Assembly (NCBI GenBank): GCA_963668185.1 | Contig: OY764162.1 | Location: 1,612,001-1,676,000 of the forward strand | DNA length: 64,000 nt | DNA from: G963668185 sp963668185 | GTDB lineage: Bacteria > Chloroflexota > Dehalococcoidia > Lucifugimonadales > G963668185 | Direction of reading: 5' to 3' | Part shown: positions 50,269 through 59,276 of the stretch, piece after piece | How positions within the stretch are numbered: position 1 is the stretch's first letter | Layout of the letters: every line of letters starts with the position of its first letter | Notes under the pieces: generated by a model | The model's input: the letters and a program-made list of their open reading frames with translations, nothing else | Databases searched by the model: none | Told to the model about the DNA's origin: nothing | Translations under genes and position numbers: made by a program

Positions 50269-51993
50269 TTGCGCACTTTTCGGCTGGCCATGGCCCAGAT
50301 AAACGTAACGGTGGGGGACCTGGCGGGAAACACCGGGAAGATCGTCCGGTACGTCGAAGAGGCCAGGGCACAGGAAGCGGACCTCGTAGCGTTCCCGGAG
50401 CTTGCGATTCCAGGCTATCCGCCCGAAGACCTGGTGTTCAAGCCCCAGTTCGTTCGCGACAACCTCAAGCGCCTCGATGAGATCGCAGCCGCGTCTTCAG
50501 GCATCGCGGTGGTCGTGGGATTCGTTGACAGCCGATCGCACCTCTACAACGCCGCGGCTGTAGCCACGGACGGCAGGCTGGCGGGCGTGTACCACAAGGC
50601 GCTCCTGCCTAACTACGGCGTGTTCGACGAAGCGCGTTACTTCCAAGCGGGTTCCGACTGCCCGATCTTCGAGATTAACGGAACGGCGGTGGGGGTAAGC
50701 ATCTGCGAGGACATCTGGCATCCCACCGGCCCGCTTGTCGCGCAACACGCAGCCGGAGCGGAGATCGCGGTCAACATCAATGGATCGCCCTTTCACGCGG
50801 GCAAGAGCTCGCACCGGGAGAGGATGCTGTCCACGCGGGCCTCAGACCACGGGATGTTCGTCGCGTACGTCAACCTGGTTGGGGGGCAGGACGAGCTGGT
50901 GTTCGACGGCGCAAGCCTGATCATAGGGCCTGAAGGCGAGGTTATCGCCCGAGGGGGCCAGTTTCGCGAAAGCCTCGTCGTCGCGGACCTGGACGTGGAC
51001 TCCGCGTCCAGGGTCAGGAACCGCGAGAGGCGGCCCCGGAGCGGCGACCCGGCCGGAACGGAGAGCCGCCGCATCTTCGTGTCGGGCAGACGGGACGATG
51101 CTCCCAAGACTTTACCGGCGCCGGCGCGCCGATGCTCCTACGAGGGCGCGGCGGAGGTGTACGAGGCGCTGGCGCTGGGAACGCGGGACTACGTGGCCAA
51201 GTGCGGATTCGAGAAGGTCCTGATCGCGCTCTCGGGGGGCATAGACTCAAGTCTCGTAGCCGCGATCGCCGTGGACGCACTGGGCGCCGAGAACGTGACG
51301 GGCGTGGCGATGCCATCCCGGTTTTCGTCCGAGGGCAGCGTGCTGGACGCCAGGGCGTTGGCGGACAATCTCGGCATCGCGCTATGGGAAGCGGGCATCG
51401 AGGACGGGTTCCAGGCGCTTCTGGGGGCGCTGGAGCCGTACTTCAGAGACACGGAGTTCGGCATCGCCGAGGAGAACCTGCAATCTCGAATTCGCGGCAA
51501 CCTGATCATGGCTCTGTCGAACAAGCTCGGATGGCTTGTGCTCACAACCGGGAACAAGAGCGAGCTGGCAACCGGATACGCGACGCTCTACGGAGACATG
51601 TCGGGCGGGTTCGCCGTGATCAAGGACGTGCCGAAGACGATGGTGTACGAGCTTGCCCGATTCAGGAATGAGCGGGGGCCCGGCGACGTGATTCCCGAGA
51701 CCGTGCTGGACAAGCCGCCCAGCGCGGAGCTTCGCCCGAACCAGCGCGACGACGACTCGCTGCCGCCGTACGACGTGCTGGACCCGATACTGGAGGCTTA
51801 CGTGGAGGATGACCTGACGTTCGACGAGATACTCGCACAGGGCCACGAGCCAGAGGCGGTGAAGCAGGCTATCTCGCTGGTGGACCGCAGCGAGTACAAG
51901 CGCCGCCAAGCGCCGCCCGGCATCAAGATCACGCCTCGCAACTTTGGACGCGACCGGAGAATGCCGATCGCGAACCGGTATCGACCGTACTAG
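50269..51993 (+). CDS. nadE: Glutamine-dependent NAD+ synthetase
   Basis: A 574-residue two-domain enzyme for the last step of NAD synthesis. The N-terminal nitrilase-type glutaminase (about 1-265) has Glu in AFPELAIPGYPPEDL, Lys in YHKALLPNYGVFDE and Cys in VGVSICEDIWHP. The C-terminal synthetase has the pyrophosphatase loop IALSGGIDSSLVAAI, LTTGNKSELATGYATLYGD and DKPPSAELRPNQRDDD. The start TTG 50269 gives RTFRLAMAQINVTVGDL. Glutamine use means that NAD synthesis does not depend on free ammonia. Confidence 0.95.
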   Translation: MRTFRLAMAQINVTVGDLAGNTGKIVRYVEEARAQEADLVAFPELAIPGYPPEDLVFKPQFVRDNLKRLDEIAAASSGIAVVVGFVDSRSHLYNAAAVATDGRLAGVYHKALLPNYGVFDEARYFQAGSDCPIFEINGTAVGVSICEDIWHPTGPLVAQHAAGAEIAVNINGSPFHAGKSSHRERMLSTRASDHGMFVAYVNLVGGQDELVFDGASLIIGPEGEVIARGGQFRESLVVADLDVDSASRVRNRERRPRSGDPAGTESRRIFVSGRRDDAPKTLPAPARRCSYEGAAEVYEALALGTRDYVAKCGFEKVLIALSGGIDSSLVAAIAVDALGAENVTGVAMPSRFSSEGSVLDARALADNLGIALWEAGIEDGFQALLGALEPYFRDTEFGIAEENLQSRIRGNLIMALSNKLGWLVLTTGNKSELATGYATLYGDMSGGFAVIKDVPKTMVYELARFRNERGPGDVIPETVLDKPPSAELRPNQRDDDSLPPYDVLDPILEAYVEDDLTFDEILAQGHEPEAVKQAISLVDRSEYKRRQAPPGIKITPRNFGRDRRMPIANRYRPY

Positions 51994-52076
51994 GAGCCGG
52001 CTCCCGGCCAGGCGGGGCACCGCGGCCTGGCGCGGTCCGCATTCATAATCCAATACTCGCAGACGGAGGCTGAAAC

Positions 52077-52943
52077 ATGCGCATAGGAGTGACGTTTCCG
52101 CAGACTGAGATCGGCAACGACCCAATCGCCATACGCGATTACGCCCAGGCGGTGGAGGACATGGGATACGCGCATATCCTGGCCTTCGACCACGTGAGCG
52201 GCGCGAACGCCGGCAGCAGGCCCGGGTGGAGCGGCGCGTACAACCACGAGGACGCCTTTCACGAGATATTTGTGCTGCTGGGGTACCTGGCGGGCGTCAC
52301 GAAGACGGTGGAACTCGTGACCGGGATCGTGATCCTGCCCCAGCGCCAGACCGTGCTGGCGGCCAAGCAGGCGGCGGCGATAGACGTCCTGAGCGGCGGA
52401 CGGCTGCGGCTGGGAGTGGGCATAGGCTGGAACGACGTGGAGTACGAGGCGCTCGGCGAGGAGTTCGGCAACCGGGGACGACGGCAAGAAGAGCAGATCG
52501 ACGTGATGAGGCGGCTGTGGACGAACGAACTGGTCACATACGAGGGAACGTGGCACCGGATCACGGATGCGGGCATCAATCCGCTGCCTGTCCAGCAGCC
52601 GATTCCGGTCTGGTTCGGCGGCGGGGCCGAGGCGACTTTGCGGCGCATCGGGCGGATGGGCGACGGCTGGATTCCGTTTGGCGGTCCGGACGAGGAGACG
52701 GCGGCGGCGATGGAGCGCGCCAGGGGATACGCCCGCGAGGCGGGGCGCGATCCGTCCGCGCTGGGCTTCGAGACGACGATCAATGCCGACGGGGACGGTC
52801 TCGACGGAGCGGCAGACTACATCGAGGCGTGGGAGCGGATCGGCGGTACGCACCTGGTGGTCTCGACGATGGGGTGCGGCCTGGATTCGCCCGGGGCTCA
52901 CGTCGAGGCGCTGCGGAGGTTTAGAGAGGCGGCGGGACTTTAG
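52077..52943 (+). CDS. LLM-class (luciferase-like) F420-dependent oxidoreductase
   Basis: A 288-residue TIM-barrel oxidoreductase. MRIGVTFPQTEIGNDP, AVEDMGYAHILAFDHV, VTGIVILPQRQTVLAAKQAA, LDVLSGGRL-like IDVLSGGRLRLGVGIGWN and PVWFGGGAEATLRRIGRMGDGW follow the TIGR03619-type F420 families. GGAGG precedes the ATG. F420 rather than FMN is inferred from family likeness; the substrate is unknown. SAR202-type Chloroflexota have large sets of such enzymes. Confidence 0.85.
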   Translation: MRIGVTFPQTEIGNDPIAIRDYAQAVEDMGYAHILAFDHVSGANAGSRPGWSGAYNHEDAFHEIFVLLGYLAGVTKTVELVTGIVILPQRQTVLAAKQAAAIDVLSGGRLRLGVGIGWNDVEYEALGEEFGNRGRRQEEQIDVMRRLWTNELVTYEGTWHRITDAGINPLPVQQPIPVWFGGGAEATLRRIGRMGDGWIPFGGPDEETAAAMERARGYAREAGRDPSALGFETTINADGDGLDGAADYIEAWERIGGTHLVVSTMGCGLDSPGAHVEALRRFREAAGL

Positions 52944-52972
52944 GCGAGGGCTCGGGCGGCTCCGAACCGCAG

Positions 52973-54802
52973 CTAGTCTGCGGCGGCGGGGCCTGGCTCA
53001 GGCACGGGGGAACTGAGCAGTTCCTGGAGTTGTTCGCCCTCTACGGTCTCGTTCTCAATCAGGTAACGAGATACCTGCTCCAGTTTCTTGATGTTGGTGG
53101 AAAGCAGGTCCTTGGCCTTGGCGTAGGCCGTATCGACCAGGTGCTTGACCTCTTCGTCGATGGCCTGGGCCACGGAGTCGCTGTAGTCGCGCTGCTCCGA
53201 TATTTCCCGGCCCAGGAACACTAGCTCTTCCCGCTTGCCGAAGGTCCTGGGGCCCAGCTTGTCGCTCATTCCGTATCTTGTGATCATGGAGCGGGCTATG
53301 TTGGTGGCCTTTTCCAAGTCGTTGCTCGAGCCGGTGGTCACTTCGCCGAACACGGCTTCTTCGGCGGCCCTGCCGCCCATCGCGTAGGCGATCATGTCCT
53401 CAAACTGCGCCTTGGTCCAGAGATGCCGGTCTTCCTCAGGCAGCGTGCGCGTGTAGCCTCCCATGGAGCCGCGCGAGACTACGGTGATCTTGTACACCGG
53501 GTCGGCGTTTGGCAGCAGGTGCGCGACTACGCCGTGGCCAGCCTCGTGATAGGCGGTCAGTTCCTTTTCGCGGTCGCTGATGACGCGGCTCTTGCGCGCC
53601 GGCCCGGCGATCACGCGGTCAATCGACTCGGCGAACTCATCGTGGCCGACTTCCTGCTTGGAGCGGCGCGCGGCCAGGATGGCGGACTCGTTCACGAGGT
53701 TGGCAAGGTCGGCGCCGCTGAACCCGGGCGTCTGCTTGGCGAGCGTCTCAAGGTCCACTTCGCCGGCTACCGGCTTGCCCTTGATGTGGACCTTCAGGAT
53801 CTCTTCCCTGCCCTTGACGTCCGGATTGTCCAGCGTGACGCGCCTGTCGAACCGGCCGGGCCTCAGGAGCGCGGGGTCCAGGATGTCCGGCCGGTTGGTC
53901 GCGGCGACGATGATGATGTTGGTGCCCGTCTCGAAGCCGTCCATTTCGACGAGGATCTGGTTCAGGGTCTGTTCTCGCTCATCATGGCCGCCGCCCAGAC
54001 CCGCGCCCCGGTGCCTGCCGACGGCGTCTATCTCATCGACGAAGATTATGCAGGGCGCGTTGCGCTTCGCTTGATCGAACAGGTCGCGAACCCTGGACGC
54101 GCCGACGCCGACGAACATCTCGACGAACTCCGAGCCGCTTATCGAGAAGAACGGCACTCCCGCTTCGCCCGCCACGGCCCTGGCCAGGAGCGTCTTGCCG
54201 GTGCCGGGCGGCCCGATCAGAAGGACGCCCCTGGGAATGCGAGCGCCGAGAACCTGGAAGCGCTCCGGGTACTTCAGGAACTCCACGACTTCCTGCAACT
54301 CGACTTTGGCTTCTTCCACACCCGCTACGTCTGAGAAGCTCACGTCCGGCGTGTTGCCCATGAGCATCCGGGCCCTGCTCCGGCCAAAGCTGAAGGTCTG
54401 GCTGGTGTTGCCCTGCGCCTGCCTCATCATGAAGAGCAGGACGGCGCCAAAGAAGATGATCGGCAGGAAATTGAAGATGATGCTGAACAGGGTGCCGAGG
54501 CCGGACGAACCCTGTACCTGGATGTTCACTCTGCTGACCGCCAGATCGACGCCCGCGCCCTCCAGCGTGTCCACGATGCTGGCGCCCTCTTCCTTGCGGG
54601 ACGTGTACATTTCGCCGCGCGTGGTGAGGACGTTCAACTGCTCGCCCTTGACCTCGATGGTGTCGATTTCGTTCCGAAGGGCCATCGAGATTACGCTGCT
54701 GATGGGCAACTCCTGGCTCTGGCCCAACGAGTCCGGCAACAGCGTCAGGAAGATCGCCGCTAACGCGACGATGATCAGCAGGTATATGAAACTGTTACGC
54801 AT
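52973..54802 (-). CDS. ftsH: ATP-dependent zinc metalloprotease FtsH
   Basis: A membrane AAA+ protease of 609 residues. Two N-terminal helices (about 4-20 and 105-125) flank a periplasmic or external domain. The AAA+ module has GPPGTGKTLLARAVAGEAG, IIFVDEIDAVGRHRGAG and the second region TNRPDILDPALLRPGRFDR. The protease domain has the zinc motif AYHEAGHGVVAHLL and a third ligand in EEVTTGSSND-type sequence. The ATG at 54802 (MRNSFIYLL) is preferred to TTG 54817. It degrades unassembled membrane proteins. It is convergent with the LLM gene. Confidence 0.96.
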   Translation of the reverse strand: MRNSFIYLLIIVALAAIFLTLLPDSLGQSQELPISSVISMALRNEIDTIEVKGEQLNVLTTRGEMYTSRKEEGASIVDTLEGAGVDLAVSRVNIQVQGSSGLGTLFSIIFNFLPIIFFGAVLLFMMRQAQGNTSQTFSFGRSRARMLMGNTPDVSFSDVAGVEEAKVELQEVVEFLKYPERFQVLGARIPRGVLLIGPPGTGKTLLARAVAGEAGVPFFSISGSEFVEMFVGVGASRVRDLFDQAKRNAPCIIFVDEIDAVGRHRGAGLGGGHDEREQTLNQILVEMDGFETGTNIIIVAATNRPDILDPALLRPGRFDRRVTLDNPDVKGREEILKVHIKGKPVAGEVDLETLAKQTPGFSGADLANLVNESAILAARRSKQEVGHDEFAESIDRVIAGPARKSRVISDREKELTAYHEAGHGVVAHLLPNADPVYKITVVSRGSMGGYTRTLPEEDRHLWTKAQFEDMIAYAMGGRAAEEAVFGEVTTGSSNDLEKATNIARSMITRYGMSDKLGPRTFGKREELVFLGREISEQRDYSDSVAQAIDEEVKHLVDTAYAKAKDLLSTNIKKLEQVSRYLIENETVEGEQLQELLSSPVPEPGPAAAD

Positions 54803-55117
54803 CCACCTAGCGCCCAACGTCCAACTTGCTCCGGGTCAGAATCCCAGCATTCCCTGCCGCATCGCGGAATGGGTTCGGTTCTCTCTGTTTAACAAAGCAT
54901 CGCGTTCGCCCACTTGCGAGTGGTGCAGACGTACCAGACGAAGATTTTCCTGTGCACCACGGCCAACGGGCAAACTCAGGCGTAGTATATCAGAAGGTTG
55001 GCGCCTGAGATTGAGTATTGGAGCGACTCCGTACAAGACAAAACCGGGGGCAGCCACCTGGGGCGCTGGTATAATGGCCTCCAAGACTTTCCCGATTCCA
55101 ACCCAAGGAGGCCAGCC
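54803..55117. promoter_or_regulatory. Divergent control region ftsH / peroxiredoxin
   Basis: No gene is seen in these 315 bases. An extended -10 element TGGTATAAT (55067-55075) lies 43 bases before the peroxiredoxin ATG, and its flank GCTGG is shared with the exonuclease promoter. On the minus strand TATACT (54989-54984) is a possible ftsH -10 box. No operator-like repeat was noticed. Confidence 0.5.
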
Positions 55118-55579
55118 ATGGCAGCAGAGATTGGGCAGCCAGCGCCTGAGTTCGCCGTGCCCGCGCACAGCGGCGACGAGGTTTCGCTCAGCCAGTTCAA
55201 GGGCAAGAAGAACGTCTTGCTGTCTTTCCACATCTTTTCGTTCACAGGCGGCTGAACGGACCAGGTGTCATCGTTCCGTGCGAACAACCACAGGTTCGAA
55301 GAAACTGATACCCAGATACTCGGAATCAGCGCGGACAGCCAGCACGTCCAGCGCGCCTATTCGTCCTCGCTGGGCACGATTCCCTATCCGATTCTCTCCG
55401 ATTTCCATCCCCACGGAGAGGTATCGGAGGCATACGGCGTGTACATGGAGAACGTCGGCGCGCCCCGCAGATCGGTGTTCCTGATCGACAAGGAAGGGGT
55501 TCTCCGCCACAAGGAGACCTACACCAGGGCGACGGACATCGATATAGACGATCTGGTGGACAGGGCCTCAAAGCTGTAG
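55118..55579 (+). CDS. Selenocysteine-containing peroxiredoxin (AhpC/TSA, in-frame TGA = Sec46)
   Basis: A thioredoxin-fold peroxidase of 153 residues if TGA at 55253-55255 is read as selenocysteine. AAGGAGG lies six bases before the ATG. The first part, MAAEIGQPAPEFAVPAHSGD, ends in HIFSFTGG, then TGA, then TDQVSSFRANN, exactly the peroxidatic TxxC position of peroxiredoxins, and the rest continues in the same frame: TQILGISADSQHVQRAYSS, YPILSDFHPHGEVSEAYGVY, RSVFLIDKEGVLRHKE. No resolving Cys is obvious, as in 1-Cys types. A candidate SECIS hairpin follows the TGA. SelA/B/C/D are not in this window. A point nonsense mutation is the alternative but would have to hit the one catalytic codon. 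Confidence 0.83.
55256..55285 (+). promoter_or_regulatory. Candidate bacterial SECIS region after the Sec codon
   Basis: Two foldings are visible right after the TGA. GTTC-CGTGC-GAAC (55273-55285) places the apical loop about 21 bases after the TGA with a G in its first two bases, within the range known for bacterial SECIS elements. Alternatively ACGGA (55256-55260) pairs with TCCGT (55275-55279) around a 14-base loop. The stems are short, so the structure is uncertain. Confidence 0.4.
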
Positions 55580-55639
55580 CCAGCGTCACGTGTGACGCTC
55601 TCAAAGGGTGTCTAAAAATGGGATAGAACCTGCCAACGC

Positions 55640-55745
55640 GGAGCGGAACCCCATCCCGACCTTCCCCAGCAGACTGGGGAAGAGGTTAACGCGGCGCGGA
55701 GAACCCCATCCTGACCTTCCCGAGCAGACTGGGGAAGGGGTTAGA
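55640..55745 (-). repeat. Two palindromic repeat copies after the peroxiredoxin
   Basis: Two reverse copies of the CTTCCCCAG-type element (cores at about 55661-55682 and 55715-55738) are separated by a short GCGGCGCGGAGAACC link. The second has one base changed in the stem (TTCCCGAG). A 3' partner, GTGTCTAAAA near 55609 and its reverse complement-like TTAGACACGC near 55767, frames them, as also GTGTCTAAAAG at 42873. Confidence 0.75.
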
Positions 55746-55842
55746 GAAGAACACTTTCCAATGCTCTTAGACACGCTCTCTGGGCCGTGCCTCCGGGCGC
55801 GGCCTTGACGCATACGGCCCCATCGGGCATAAGCTACCTGCC

Positions 55843-56688
55843 ATGAAAAGCTCAAACGCGCACGTGTTCAAGGCAGGCGATCACGCCACGATAACGGACC
55901 GCCGCGGCCGGCGGCACCTCGTGCGCCTGAGCCCGGGGGACAGAGTCGAAAGCCACCTGGGGTTTGTCGCTCACGAGGAGATCATCGGCAGCGCCCACGG
56001 CTCTCGAGTCCAGACCAACAGGGGGCACAGGCTTCTCGCGCTGCCGGCAACTCTGGCGGAACACGTCCTGTACATGCCTCGCATAGCGACTGTGGTGTAC
56101 CCCAAGGACCTGGGCGCGATACTCACTTACGGCGATATCTTTCCGGGCGCGCGGGTCGTCGAGGCGGGCGCAGGCTCGGGCGCGGTCACCATGACGCTGG
56201 CGAGGGCGATCGGCCGCGAGGGGCGCTTGTTCACCTACGACGTACGGGACGACATGATCGAGCGCGCGAGGACGAACGCAGCCGCCGCGCTGGGGGACGC
56301 GTCTAACGTGACCTTCAAGATCGGCGACGTGTACGAGGGCATCGACGAGACGGACATAGACCGCATCGTGCTCGACCTGCCTGAGCCGTGGCACGCGGTG
56401 CCGCACGCCGTCCGCTCACTTGCGCCGGGCGGGCTGATGCTGTGCTTTCTGCCGACGGTCCTGCAGGTGCACGACCTCACGACCGCGCTAAGGAAGGCCG
56501 GAACTTTCGACGCGATCGAGACGCTGGAGGTGATGATGCGGCAGTGGAGCGTCGGGGGCCGCAGCGTGCGACCGAATCACCGGATGGTCGGCCATACGGG
56601 GTTCATAACCACGGCGAGGCTTTGCGAACCGATCAAGAGCGACGAGCCTGGCGAGGCGCAGGGCCTCGATCAGCAGGCGGACCGGTAG
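55843..56688 (+). CDS. trmI: tRNA (adenine-58-N1)-methyltransferase
   Basis: A 281-residue class I methyltransferase that makes m1A58 in the T loop. The N-terminal beta domain has FKAGDHATITDRRGRRHLV; VVYPKDLGAILTYGDIFPGA leads to the SAM loop VVEAGAGSGAVTMTLARAIG; DRIVLDLPEPWHAVPHA and GGLMLCFLPTVLQV are the active-site region. Bacterial TrmI is a tetramer. It meets the MidA-like gene tail to tail with a one-base gap. Confidence 0.95.
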   Translation: MKSSNAHVFKAGDHATITDRRGRRHLVRLSPGDRVESHLGFVAHEEIIGSAHGSRVQTNRGHRLLALPATLAEHVLYMPRIATVVYPKDLGAILTYGDIFPGARVVEAGAGSGAVTMTLARAIGREGRLFTYDVRDDMIERARTNAAAALGDASNVTFKIGDVYEGIDETDIDRIVLDLPEPWHAVPHAVRSLAPGGLMLCFLPTVLQVHDLTTALRKAGTFDAIETLEVMMRQWSVGGRSVRPNHRMVGHTGFITTARLCEPIKSDEPGEAQGLDQQADR

Positions 56689-56689
56689 G

Positions 56690-57952
56690 TCAACCTGGCG
56701 GCGGCCAAAGCTGCTCCAACTCGAACGCAGCGCCGGGGTGTCTGCCTTCTCCGAGGGGGACTCGATCGCCGACGTTCAAGGGCAAAGGTGCGGACGTTGC
56801 ACAGCCGGGGCATCCAGGCGGGCCCTTCAACAGGCTCTCGAAGTTGCCGACCGCAAGGCACTTTGACTGGAAGAGCCACTTGAACCCGCCCAGTCCTTCG
56901 GGGCGCACCAGTTCTTCCAAAGCCAGGCGATTCCAGGCGCGAGCCGGAGGAGACAGAGCGACCCACGAAGGCTGTTCCAGCGCGCCGCCTATCCCCAAGT
57001 CCGAGAGCGCGCGAGCCTGCGTCGTCATTCCGAGCGAGCGGAGGCCCGCCCGTTCGCCTTCTTCTTCCAGGGCGGTGAAATCGACGCTTGCCGTCAGGTC
57101 CTTCCCACCGATATCGGAGTACGGATCGCTGCCGAGGGCGTGGCGCTGGAAGGTACGCAGGGTACCGTCCCTGCGTGCCGAAGAGTATAGACGGCGCGCG
57201 CGCGCGCCGTAGTCGATTGTCAACACTACGCCTTTGCTCAAGGCATCGGCAATCTGCGTCATGAGCGGGCCGATGCCGGGGTTGACCTCGCCGCGGAAAC
57301 CGCCGGGCAGCCGGCAGTCCAGCTTTGCGAGCCGCTCCTCGATCAGCGGCGTCGATGGTTCGCCGAGGATTTCCCTGAGCGCGTCGTTGTCGATGGTCAC
57401 GTAGATCTCTCGAACGGCGCCGGCCTCGATCTCGAAGCGATGAACCGGGAAAGCATCCACAAGCTCGTTGGACATAACAAGACCTTTGAGGTTGCGGAGC
57501 GGTACTACGGAAGAGGTGAGCCGGTCAAAGCCGACGCCAGCGGGCCTCTCCTTCGAGTGGATCCTGTCTAAAGCCAGGTAGCGCAACGCGCTCTGGAACT
57601 CAGAGCACTGTTCCCCGGCGTACGAAGTGAAGTCATGCGCGAGCTGGCCGCCGCCCGATCCCAGTTCGATTACGTCAAGGCGGGAAGGACGCTCTAAGCA
57701 AGTCCAAACGCGATGGGCAAGCCTTGCCAAAAGTGCGCCAAACGTCGGGTGGACCCGGGGGCTTGTGAAGTAGTCGTCGAGGGTGGGCTGCGTGTAGTAG
57801 CCGCCGGCGGGGTGGTAGAGGGCGATTTCGGCAAACTCGGCGAACGTAATGCGCCCGCGTTCGCGAATGCGCCGGCGAACCTCGGCCTCCGCGGAGCGGG
57901 CTATCGGCGGGCTTGCCTGGCGCGGCGGCGCTGTGCGCCTCCGCCGTCCCAT
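56690..57952 (-). CDS. MidA/NDUFAF7-like SAM-dependent methyltransferase
   Basis: A 420-residue methyltransferase of the DUF185/COG1565 family. FAEFAEIALYHPAGGYYTQP and DYFTSPRVHPTFGALLARL are the family N-terminus; DVIELGSGGGQLAHDF is the SAM site; LVMSNELVDAFPVHRFEIE and GVVLTIDYGARARRLYS follow. The mitochondrial member methylates an Arg of a complex I subunit; the bacterial target is not known, though complex I is a candidate. A C-terminal extension has CPGCATSAPLPLNVGDRVPL, which resembles the SWIM-like or zinc-knuckle tail of some Chloroflexota homologues. The first 52 bases overlap the small zinc-ribbon gene; the true start may be slightly downstream. Confidence 0.82.
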   Translation of the reverse strand: MGRRRRTAPPRQASPPIARSAEAEVRRRIRERGRITFAEFAEIALYHPAGGYYTQPTLDDYFTSPRVHPTFGALLARLAHRVWTCLERPSRLDVIELGSGGGQLAHDFTSYAGEQCSEFQSALRYLALDRIHSKERPAGVGFDRLTSSVVPLRNLKGLVMSNELVDAFPVHRFEIEAGAVREIYVTIDNDALREILGEPSTPLIEERLAKLDCRLPGGFRGEVNPGIGPLMTQIADALSKGVVLTIDYGARARRLYSSARRDGTLRTFQRHALGSDPYSDIGGKDLTASVDFTALEEEGERAGLRSLGMTTQARALSDLGIGGALEQPSWVALSPPARAWNRLALEELVRPEGLGGFKWLFQSKCLAVGNFESLLKGPPGCPGCATSAPLPLNVGDRVPLGEGRHPGAAFELEQLWPPPG

Positions 57953-58110
57953 CCCGTTTCAGTCATCGAGTTGCGAAACTCCCGGATTTCGCCACAGTTC
58001 TTGCAGGTCCCTCCACTGGTCGGCCCGTTCGGGCTGTCAATTACCCAGTGGTGGCTACAGTCGGCGGCCGGGTCATTCTGGTCACTCAATCCGATCTCTC
58101 CTTGTGGCAA
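57901..58110 (-). CDS. Small zinc-ribbon-like protein
   Basis: A 69-residue protein. CSHHWVIDSPNGPTSGGTCK then NCGEIREFRNSM gives Cys/His pairs for one zinc ribbon; this HHWVI.SPNGPTS..C..CG pattern recurs in short proteins of Chloroflexota and related phyla as far as I recall, without a known role. It ends in a basic tail (QRRRARQARR), so nucleic-acid binding is possible. It lies between citrate synthase upstream and MidA downstream on the same strand and overlaps the latter. Confidence 0.72.
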   Translation of the reverse strand: MPQGEIGLSDQNDPAADCSHHWVIDSPNGPTSGGTCKNCGEIREFRNSMTETGWDGGGAQRRRARQARR

Positions 58111-58127
58111 CGGTGCAACTTCCGCGT

Positions 58128-59276
58128 TCAGTTGCGGTCTTCCAGGGGCACGAACCGGCGGTCGTCCGGGCCCACGTAGTGGAGCCGGGGGCGCAGGATA
58201 ATGTTGTTCTTCACCTGCTCCGCATACTGCAAGGTCCAGCCCGGAATGCGGCCCAGGGCGAATATGGGAACGAACAGGTCCTCCGGTATGTCCAGGAGGT
58301 GGTACATCGCGCCGGACCAGAAGTCGACGTTCTCAGCTACGCCTCTCCTAGCGTAAGGCTCCATCGTCTCCGAAACGGCTTGGAGAATCGAGAACCACTG
58401 GGGCTGTTCCTTCCTCTCTCCAAGCTGCTTTGTGCCCTGCTTGATGTGCCTTGCCCTGGGGTCGGTCGTCCTGTAAACGCGGTGCCCGAATCCCATGACG
58501 CGGCCCCCGCCGGCGAGGAGGTCCCGCACGTAATCTGCCGCGTTCTCCGGGCAGCCGATCTCCGTTGCCATGGCCATCACTTCCTCAGCCGCTCCGCCGT
58601 GCGACGGCCCTTTCAGCACGCTGATGCCCGCGGTGATGGCGCAGTGAAGGTCGGCCAGCGTGGAGGCGGCGACTCTGGCCGCGAACGAAGACGCGTTGAC
58701 GCCGTGCTCCGCGTGAAGCACGAAGTCCTTGTCAAGCAGGGCCGCGTCTTCCGGGTGCGGCTCTTCGGCAAAGAGGCAGTACAGGAAGTTGGCGGCGTGC
58801 GAGAGGGCGGCAGACGGCGGCACGGGCTCCAGGCCTTGCCGGATCCTGTGATGGGCGGCGACTATCTGCGGGGCCTGCGCGGTCAAGCGCACCCCTTTTC
58901 GGAGCGTGGCTTCCTCCGAGATGTCTTCGACTTCCGGGTCGAACGCCGCGAGAGCCGAGATCGCCGTCCTCAGGACGTCCATGGGATGCCCGTCCCCGAC
59001 CTGGCGGACTACTTCTACGATCCCGTCCGGCAGGCCGCGCTGGGAGCGGAGTTCGGACTGGAACTCTTCAAGCTGGGCAACGGTGGGCAGATCGCCGTAG
59101 AGGAGTAGGTAAACGACCTCTTCGAACGTCGAGCGCTCCGCGAGGTCGTTTATGTCATAGCCACGGTAGAGCAACCGACCGGCGCGACCGTCGATGTAGC
59201 TGCCTTCGGTGCGGTCTATGTATATCCCGCGGAGGCCCCGGTTAAGCTGGACTCTTCCCTGTCGATCCTCGGTCAT
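58128..59276 (-). CDS. gltA: Citrate synthase
   Basis: A 382-residue short-type (archaeal/Gram-positive-like) citrate synthase that condenses acetyl-CoA with oxaloacetate. GSYIDGRAGRLLYRGYDI, LHAEHGVNASSFAARV (catalytic His), LKGPSHGGAAEEVM (His), MGFGHRVYRTTDPRA (His/Arg) and AENVDFWSGAMYHLLDIP (Asp) are all present. A 2-methylcitrate synthase cannot be excluded. It is divergent from rex, the NADH-sensing repressor, and has a TTGACA promoter. Confidence 0.93.
   Translation of the reverse strand: MTEDRQGRVQLNRGLRGIYIDRTEGSYIDGRAGRLLYRGYDINDLAERSTFEEVVYLLLYGDLPTVAQLEEFQSELRSQRGLPDGIVEVVRQVGDGHPMDVLRTAISALAAFDPEVEDISEEATLRKGVRLTAQAPQIVAAHHRIRQGLEPVPPSAALSHAANFLYCLFAEEPHPEDAALLDKDFVLHAEHGVNASSFAARVAASTLADLHCAITAGISVLKGPSHGGAAEEVMAMATEIGCPENAADYVRDLLAGGGRVMGFGHRVYRTTDPRARHIKQGTKQLGERKEQPQWFSILQAVSETMEPYARRGVAENVDFWSGAMYHLLDIPEDLFVPIFALGRIPGWTLQYAEQVKNNIILRPRLHYVGPDDRRFVPLEDRN

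Noticed and set aside
55118..55255. Reading the 5' part of the peroxiredoxin as a separate short gene
   Set aside because: The frame after TGA completes the same fold with no new ribosome-binding site, so one Sec-containing gene explains the data better.
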